Of a stretch of 64,000 bases of DNA, positions 58,930 through 64,000 are shown one piece after another. The notes under the pieces are model-generated. The model did no database searches. It saw only the letters and a program-made list of their open reading frames with translations, and was not told where the DNA came from. Each line of letters begins with the position of its first letter. Positions within the stretch are counted from its first letter, which is position 1. The stretch is from assembly GCA_963815135.1 (NCBI GenBank), contig CAWFFO010000001.1:186001-250000 (forward strand), read 5' to 3'. The stretch is from CAIWTU01 sp963815135 (GTDB lineage: Bacteria > Desulfobacterota > Desulfuromonadia > Geobacterales > Geobacteraceae). Both the position numbers and the translations under genes were made by a program.

Positions 58930-60287
58930 ATGCGCTTGTTTTGGCATATGTCATGGGGGATATCATTTGCGCCCTCGGCGGAATTTCAGCAGCATTCCTG
59001 ATATGGTTTGGCCAGATGCCGTTAATAACCGATCTTTACGGCGCAGATAAATATCGGCTTGCCGTATTCGTTCTGGTTCTCTTTTTTACTTCGTCAGCAG
59101 TTGAACTTTATGAGATCAAAAAAACATTTTCGGTTACTGATGTTATTGCCAGAATCATACTTTCAATATTTTTCTCTTTTGCAATCTTGCTGTCGTTTTA
59201 TTACCTTGCGCCCTCGTTTACCTATGAAATAGGCATCCTGACGTTGTCCCTGACCGCTTTCGGTATTTTCCAGTACTCCTGGCACGCCAACTACAGGGCT
59301 ATTATCAGATTCCCCGGTTTTGCCCGTCGTGTTCTGATTCTGGGAACAGGTCCGCTGGCGAGACAGATTGGTGCCATTATCAATACTTCGAATGGCAATT
59401 ATGTGCTGGCCGGCTATCTGAATTGCTCAAGTGAGCCTGTTACAGTCCCCGGCGGTGCAATTGTCGGAAACAACAACAACCTATTAGAGACGGCAATTAG
59501 GCAAAAAGCGCATGAGATAGTGGTTTCCCTTTCTGAACGCAGGGGGGTTTTCCCGCTTGAAAGTATGTTGATCTGCAAGATGAGAGGTATAGAAGTTGTA
59601 GAGGCGCCGGCCTTTTACGAAAAAATGACCGGTAAATTGCTTCTTGAATATATCAATCCGAGCTGGTTGATTTTTTCAACCGGTTTCCGGGTAACAAGTA
59701 TTCTCCGGATGATTAAAAGATTTAAAGATCTTGTGATTGCCCTGGTTGGACTGCTTTTTTCTCTTCCACTGCTTTTGTTGATAGCCATTTTGATAAAGAT
59801 GGACTCACCAGGACCGGTTTTTTTCAGGCAGGAACGGGTAGGGGAACGCGATGTGAATTTCACTCTGTTCAAATTCAGAAGCATGCGACAGGATGCTGAA
59901 AAGATGACCGGTGCGGTCTGGGCAAGTGAAAACGATCCGCGTGTGACACGTATCGGTGGGCTTTTGCGCAAGAGCAGGCTGGATGAAATACCACAGTTAT
60001 TAAACGTCCTGAAGGGCGACATGAGCCTAGTTGGTCCCAGACCCGAGCGTCCGGAATTCACCAGAGATCTGAAAAAAATTATTCCCTACTATTCCGAAAG
60101 GCATTACGTGAAACCGGGAATCACGGGCTGGGCCCAGGTAAGTTATCCTTATGGCGCTTCCGACGAAGATTCATTCGAAAAATTGCGTTACGACATGTAC
60201 TACATCAAAAACTGGTCTCTTTCATTCGACCTCATGATTCTGCTGGAAACCATGAAAGTGATGATTCTCGGCAGGGGAGGAAGATGA
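58926..60287 (+). CDS. Exosortase-system polyprenyl-phosphate sugar transferase (WcaJ/EpsB-like)
   Basis: 453 residues. About four to five N-terminal helices and a cytosolic Rossmann-like segment (VLILGTGPLARQIGAII) are followed by the conserved bacterial sugar-transferase domain: FKDLVIALVGLLFSLPLLLLIAI, DSPGPVFFRQERVG, FKFRSMRQDAE, then RKSRLDEIPQLLNVLKGDMSLVGPRPERPEF. It transfers the first sugar phosphate to undecaprenyl phosphate, starting each repeat unit. ATGA overlap with the TPR gene shows tight coupling. Confidence 0.92.
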   Translation: MNALVLAYVMGDIICALGGISAAFLIWFGQMPLITDLYGADKYRLAVFVLVLFFTSSAVELYEIKKTFSVTDVIARIILSIFFSFAILLSFYYLAPSFTYEIGILTLSLTAFGIFQYSWHANYRAIIRFPGFARRVLILGTGPLARQIGAIINTSNGNYVLAGYLNCSSEPVTVPGGAIVGNNNNLLETAIRQKAHEIVVSLSERRGVFPLESMLICKMRGIEVVEAPAFYEKMTGKLLLEYINPSWLIFSTGFRVTSILRMIKRFKDLVIALVGLLFSLPLLLLIAILIKMDSPGPVFFRQERVGERDVNFTLFKFRSMRQDAEKMTGAVWASENDPRVTRIGGLLRKSRLDEIPQLLNVLKGDMSLVGPRPERPEFTRDLKKIIPYYSERHYVKPGITGWAQVSYPYGASDEDSFEKLRYDMYYIKNWSLSFDLMILLETMKVMILGRGGR

Positions 60288-60331
60288 AAACGGCGTCTGA
60301 TCGATAATTGTCGACACAAGAGGGAAATTAA

Positions 60332-61189
60332 ATGAAAAATGCAGTGCTCCTATTTATTTGTGCCGTTATTTTATGTCTTTACTCTTCGCGATCCTTTGCC
60401 GGTGATTATGTGATCGGTGAAGGAGACGGCCTCGACATCTCTGTGTGGGGGGTAAAAGATCTGAACATCTATGCCAAGGTCCGCCCTGACGGAAAGATAA
60501 CTATCCCCGGACTCGGCGACGTGTCAGCAAGCGGTATGACTCCAAGTGCTTTAAAGGCCGATCTCGGGGTGCGTCTCAAGGATCTGGTCAAGAATCCCAT
60601 AGTGACGGTATCGGTTCGTGAAATCACCAACAGTAAAGTCTACATATTTGGCGGTGGAGTCCCGTCAGGTGTCTTTGACTTGAATCGACGTACTACGCTC
60701 CTGCAGCTTTTATGTGCGATTGGAAACGCCGCAGCTGGTGATGGAAAGGGCGCGGGATCTGCCGTAGGAAATGTAAGCAAAATGGCAGATTACCACAAGG
60801 CCTACGTCCTTCGTAATGGCAAAAAAATCAAAAAAGATTTTTACAATCTCTTTATTAGAGGTGATACAGGTGATGACATGGTCATAGAGTCTAATGACTC
60901 AATCTTCATTCCACAAGCATTAGACAAGAATGTTTACATCCTAGGAGCGGTGTCCACTCCAAGATATATCGAGTACCGTGAAGGTATGACAGTCATGGAG
61001 GCGATACTCGAAGCAGGCGGGTTTACAAAATTCGCCAAACAGAACAATACACAAATTCTTCGTAAAGAAGGGGACAAGGAAACGTCCATAGATGTAAAAG
61101 CCAAGGACCTTGTTGAAGACGGTGACCTGAAACAGAATGTCAAGTTGAAACCGGGGGATTACATAATTGTCAAGGAAGGTATGTTTTAA
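60332..61189 (+). CDS. Polysaccharide export protein (Wza/PEP-CTERM export family)
   Basis: 285 residues. A signal peptide (cleavage near SFAG) is followed by a polysaccharide-export domain (YVIGEGDGLDISVWGVKDL, VRPDGKITIPGLGDVSASG) and SLBB-like segments (VYIFGGGVPSGVFDL, VYILGAVSTPRYIEYREGMTVMEAILEAGGF). No lipobox is seen, unlike E. coli Wza, but the exosortase-associated subgroup often lacks it. It would form the outer-membrane channel together with the chain-length protein next to it. Confidence 0.9.
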   Translation: MKNAVLLFICAVILCLYSSRSFAGDYVIGEGDGLDISVWGVKDLNIYAKVRPDGKITIPGLGDVSASGMTPSALKADLGVRLKDLVKNPIVTVSVREITNSKVYIFGGGVPSGVFDLNRRTTLLQLLCAIGNAAAGDGKGAGSAVGNVSKMADYHKAYVLRNGKKIKKDFYNLFIRGDTGDDMVIESNDSIFIPQALDKNVYILGAVSTPRYIEYREGMTVMEAILEAGGFTKFAKQNNTQILRKEGDKETSIDVKAKDLVEDGDLKQNVKLKPGDYIIVKEGMF

Positions 61190-61229
61190 AACATGCATTA
61201 TCTTTACTGATTGTAAATGGAGTTATTGA

Positions 61230-62699
61230 ATGTCAGACCAGTTCGACCACAGGAAGTACCTGAATCTTATCATTGCCCGCAAACGTCTTTTCATAATTGT
61301 TGCGCTTCTCGTCATAACAGTGGTTGTGATCACAAGCTACATTCTTCCGAAAAAGTACGAGGCGAGCAGCACGATCTTCATCGAGAAGAACGTTATCAAT
61401 GACCTTGTCAAAGGAATTGCGGTCACCCCTTCCATGGATGAGGCAATCAAGGTACTCAGGTATTCAATCACAAGTCGCACGATCATCAGCAAGGTTATCA
61501 GTGATCTCGATCTCGACACAGGGGCGAAGAGTGCAATCGATAAAGAGCAGTTGATCCGCAATATGCAGAAAAATATCGATGTGAAGGTGAAGGACAACAA
61601 CCTTTTCATAATTTCATTTACGAACAGAAATGCGCGTACCGCCAGAGACTTTGTCAACACCATTGTGCAGCGATACATCGAAGAGAGCATATCTTCCAAG
61701 CGTGAAGAATCATACGGCGCAATCAAGTTTTTGTCGGAACAGATGGATACAGTTAGAGGAAAACTCGAAGTGGCCGAAACGGAACTTAACAAGTTCAGGG
61801 CCGAGAAAGGCGGCGTCATCAATATTGACGAAGCCAAGCTTTTCGAGGATATCAATGCGGCAAAACAGAAACTTTACGATATTCAACTGCGACGTCGCTA
61901 TCTCGAAGGGATGAAGCCAGTGACGAGGAAGGCGGGCGATCCTCTCCAGTCAAAGCTTTCCGCACTTGAAAAGCGGCTTGACGAACTCCGTGTTGAATAT
62001 ACGGATAAATATCCCGATGTCGTTAAAACAAAATCCGACATAGAGACACTGAAGGCACAGATGAAAAACAGGAAAGCTGAAGGAGAGACCGTAGCCGAGC
62101 CCCAGGAACTCGGAAAGGTTGAGGCGGAACTCAATGCACTTAAAATCAGTGAACAGGGATTAAGCCGTTATATCTCGACGAATGAGTCGCTTCTAAACAG
62201 CATTCCAACGGCCAAGGCCGGCCTGGAGAAGTTGGAGTTGGAGAAGAACAACCGCAAAGAACTTTACGATAAGTTAATGGCACGTCACGGGCAGTCCGAG
62301 GTGTCGAAGCAGATGGAGGTGCAGGACAAGACCACAACATTCAGAATAGTTGATCCGGCAGTTATGCCGATAATGCCGGTCAGCCCCAATCGGGTGAAGA
62401 TCATACTCATGGGAATTTTCGCCGGGCTGGCCTGTGGTCTGGGACTTCTTGTCGTGCTCGATCATCTCGACACTTCGATAAAGACTGTCGACGCCTTGAA
62501 ACCACTTGGCGTTCAATTGATTGCAGTAGTGCCCAAAATCAGCAACCCGGCGGCAGCGGCCGTCGAAAGAGTAAAAGATTTTCGTCTTTACACTGTCGCC
62601 GGGGGGTATTTTGCCCTGATCTTGGCTTTACTTGTAACAGAGGCGCTCAGATTGTCGTTGGTCGACAAGGCGATAGTCATGATTCGGGGATTATTGTAG
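61230..62699 (+). CDS. EPS chain-length determinant (Wzz-like, PEP-CTERM locus type)
   Basis: 489 residues. A Wzz domain with an N-terminal helix (LFIIVALLVITVVVITSYIL) and a C-terminal helix near residue 455 flank a large periplasmic coiled coil (EQMDTVRGKLEVAETELNKFRAEKGG). A GNVR-like region follows (KNNRKELYDKLMARHGQSEVSKQMEVQDKTTTFRIVDPAVMP). No kinase domain is fused; the kinase is the next gene. A GGAG site seven bases upstream supports the ATG. It controls polymer length and links the two membranes. Confidence 0.92.
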   Translation: MSDQFDHRKYLNLIIARKRLFIIVALLVITVVVITSYILPKKYEASSTIFIEKNVINDLVKGIAVTPSMDEAIKVLRYSITSRTIISKVISDLDLDTGAKSAIDKEQLIRNMQKNIDVKVKDNNLFIISFTNRNARTARDFVNTIVQRYIEESISSKREESYGAIKFLSEQMDTVRGKLEVAETELNKFRAEKGGVINIDEAKLFEDINAAKQKLYDIQLRRRYLEGMKPVTRKAGDPLQSKLSALEKRLDELRVEYTDKYPDVVKTKSDIETLKAQMKNRKAEGETVAEPQELGKVEAELNALKISEQGLSRYISTNESLLNSIPTAKAGLEKLELEKNNRKELYDKLMARHGQSEVSKQMEVQDKTTTFRIVDPAVMPIMPVSPNRVKIILMGIFAGLACGLGLLVVLDHLDTSIKTVDALKPLGVQLIAVVPKISNPAAAAVERVKDFRLYTVAGGYFALILALLVTEALRLSLVDKAIVMIRGLL

Positions 62700-62788
62700 T
62701 TTTCATGACAAGGTGCTTTGACGGGATATTAATTTCTAAATCAAATCTACGGTGAACAGAAGCGGATGTTTTAACCGAAAGGATAAGT

Positions 62789-63736
62789 ATGAGCAGAATT
62801 GAGCGGGCACTGGAAAAAGCGGCACAGCTGCAAAATTCTTTTCATAATGGCGGAAACCTTGATTTGAGGACATCCGTTGAAAAGAGCGCCCAGATGGCAA
62901 CACGTCCGCCGTTACCGTCAACTGATGCGTTTGCGGATATATGTATCACGAATCCGCTCCTCGCTACTTGCAGTGACCCTCATTCACCGGTAAGCGAGGA
63001 GTACCGGAAACTGAAATCGGTGGTCCTGACCCTTACCAGGACGGATGAGTTCAAAAACACCATAATGGTAACGAGTTCCTTTGGCGGTGAGGGTAAAAGC
63101 ATTACCTCGCTGAACCTTGCCGTTACCCTTGCACAGGACTATGACCACACGGTACTTCTGGTTGATACTGATCTGCGAAAACCGTCAATTCACGAATATC
63201 TGGGTCTCAAACCGGAAAAAGGACTTGCCGATTGCCTGACGGGCGGAACAAATATCGGTGACGTCATACTCAGAACAGGTATCGGTAGACTCAGCCTCCT
63301 GCCAGCGGGTAATCCGATACGTAATCCGGTAGAGGTTTTATCCTCGCAGAACATGAAGGAAGTATTCCATGAGATAAAGCATCGCTACGGTGACCGCTAC
63401 GTTATCATAGACACTACACCGGTGCTGCCGTTCGCTGAAACGCGTTTCATAGGGGAACTCTCGGATGGGATCGTGTTCGTAGTAAGGGAAGGTCATGCGA
63501 CCCTGGCAAATGTTAGTGAGGCAATTTCATCTCTGGACCGGAAAAAGTTGCTGGGGATCGTGTACAACGATGCTGGCGTGGAGAGCATGGACGAACGGTA
63601 TAACTATAATAAATATGGTTACGGGTACATGTCAGAAAGTGCGAATAAGGGGTCGCTCACCACGGAAAACAGGCCATGTACCGGAAGCCTGGGGGCACGA
63701 ACGGGCGGTTTTATCAAAAGACTTTTGAAAGGTTGA
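62789..63736 (+). CDS. BY-type tyrosine kinase of the EPS system (CpsD/CapB-like)
   Basis: 315 residues. The P-loop of bacterial tyrosine kinases is VTSSFGGEGKSITSLNLAVTLAQ near residue 95; Walker A' is VLLVDTDLRKPSIHEYLGL; Walker B is YVIIDTTPVLPFAETR. A tyrosine-rich tail (RYNYNKYGYGY, residues about 269-279) provides autophosphorylation sites. It acts with the Wzz-like protein to regulate polymerisation. The N-terminus begins MSRIERALEKAAQLQ, typical of the exosortase-locus subgroup. Confidence 0.93.
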   Translation: MSRIERALEKAAQLQNSFHNGGNLDLRTSVEKSAQMATRPPLPSTDAFADICITNPLLATCSDPHSPVSEEYRKLKSVVLTLTRTDEFKNTIMVTSSFGGEGKSITSLNLAVTLAQDYDHTVLLVDTDLRKPSIHEYLGLKPEKGLADCLTGGTNIGDVILRTGIGRLSLLPAGNPIRNPVEVLSSQNMKEVFHEIKHRYGDRYVIIDTTPVLPFAETRFIGELSDGIVFVVREGHATLANVSEAISSLDRKKLLGIVYNDAGVESMDERYNYNKYGYGYMSESANKGSLTTENRPCTGSLGARTGGFIKRLLKG

Positions 63737-63815
63737 ACGTTTATGGACTGAAGCGATTTGTTCTCATCATTCTGTGAACACATTCACATGCCAAATATAC
63801 GGAGCACACATCCAT

Positions 63816-64000
63816 ATGTACGAAAAGTATTTCAATCTCAAAAACAAGCCGTTCAGTCTTCAGCCCAACCCGGAATTTCTTTTTCACAGCAAATCACACA
63901 AGCGCGCCCTTGCTTACCTTGATTACGGGATCAGGGAACGGGCGGGCTTTATACTGCTCACAGGAGAAATCGGTTCAGGTAAAACAACCCTTATCAGGGA
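63816..64000 (+). CDS. ExeA/GspA-like AAA ATPase of the PEP-CTERM locus (3' truncated by window)
   Basis: The first 61 codons and two further bases are present. The start MYEKYFNLKNKPFSLQPNPEFLF, then FILLTGEIGSGKTTLIR, gives the P-loop of the secretion-type ATPases that follow the tyrosine kinase in exosortase EPS loci. The rest lies beyond the window edge. Confidence 0.85.
   Translation, partial: MYEKYFNLKNKPFSLQPNPEFLFHSKSHKRALAYLDYGIRERAGFILLTGEIGSGKTTLIR

Overview
The window looks like a chromosomal segment of a Geobacter-like member of the Desulfuromonadota/Desulfobacterota. This is inferred from gene content, not from a marker gene. The pointers are very dense PAS-type sensor kinases and receivers, a giant two-module BcrA/BadF-type activase, a CbpA/CbpM pair, a FIST-domain chemoreceptor, an exosortase-type (XrtA/PEP-CTERM) polysaccharide locus and a thioredoxin whose reading frame needs selenocysteine. 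I saw no rRNA, tRNA, insertion sequence, prophage or CRISPR array.

Layout. 0.3-5.2 kb (minus): a small hypothetical gene and a 1451-residue activase/dehydratase-like protein. 5.5-15.3 kb (plus): a carbon/proton block of alpha-glucan phosphorylase, phosphoketolase, HAD hydrolase, MFS transporter and H+-exporting P-type ATPase. 15.5-26.2 kb: mixed single genes (LTA-synthase-like sulfatase-fold protein, outer-membrane barrel, half-size MFS protein, SDR, iron-sulfur flavoprotein, aminotransferase, a MarR/Bcr-type efflux pair with two matching operators, small exported proteins). 26.5-28.4 kb: a UGA-containing thioredoxin with a SECIS-like hairpin, a divergent 2-hydroxyacid dehydrogenase, and a candidate structured RNA. 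28.5-30.4 kb: a PilZ protein upstream of a membrane glycosyltransferase. 31-41.6 kb: a 57-codon gene, cbpA/cbpM, an M23 peptidase, a MauE/DoxX-type membrane protein, a FIST chemoreceptor, a class A penicillin-binding protein and an EVE protein. 41.8-52.7 kb (minus): seven consecutive signalling genes. 53.1-64.0 kb (plus): a kinase, a sigma-54 activator, a sigma-54 promoter candidate and the start of the exosortase-associated EPS operon (degenerate receiver, TPR lipoprotein, sugar transferase, export protein, chain-length protein, tyrosine kinase, ATPase cut by the window edge).

How genes may work together. The seven-gene cluster has three kinases and several receivers but no DNA-binding output. 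Its only enzymatic output is a PP2C/SpoIIE-type phosphatase, which suggests partner switching. The adjacent NtrC-class activator sits just upstream of a GG-N10-GC element in front of the EPS operon, a plausible regulator/promoter pair.

Sequence quality caveat. Seven genes (phosphoketolase, MFS, P-type ATPase, LTA-synthase-like, penicillin-binding protein, multi-PAS kinase, sigma-54 activator) are broken by single-base shifts, some in homopolymers, while the encoded protein stays conserved across all frames. I read most of these as likely sequence errors or very recent lesions rather than old pseudogenes, but this cannot be decided from the sequence alone.
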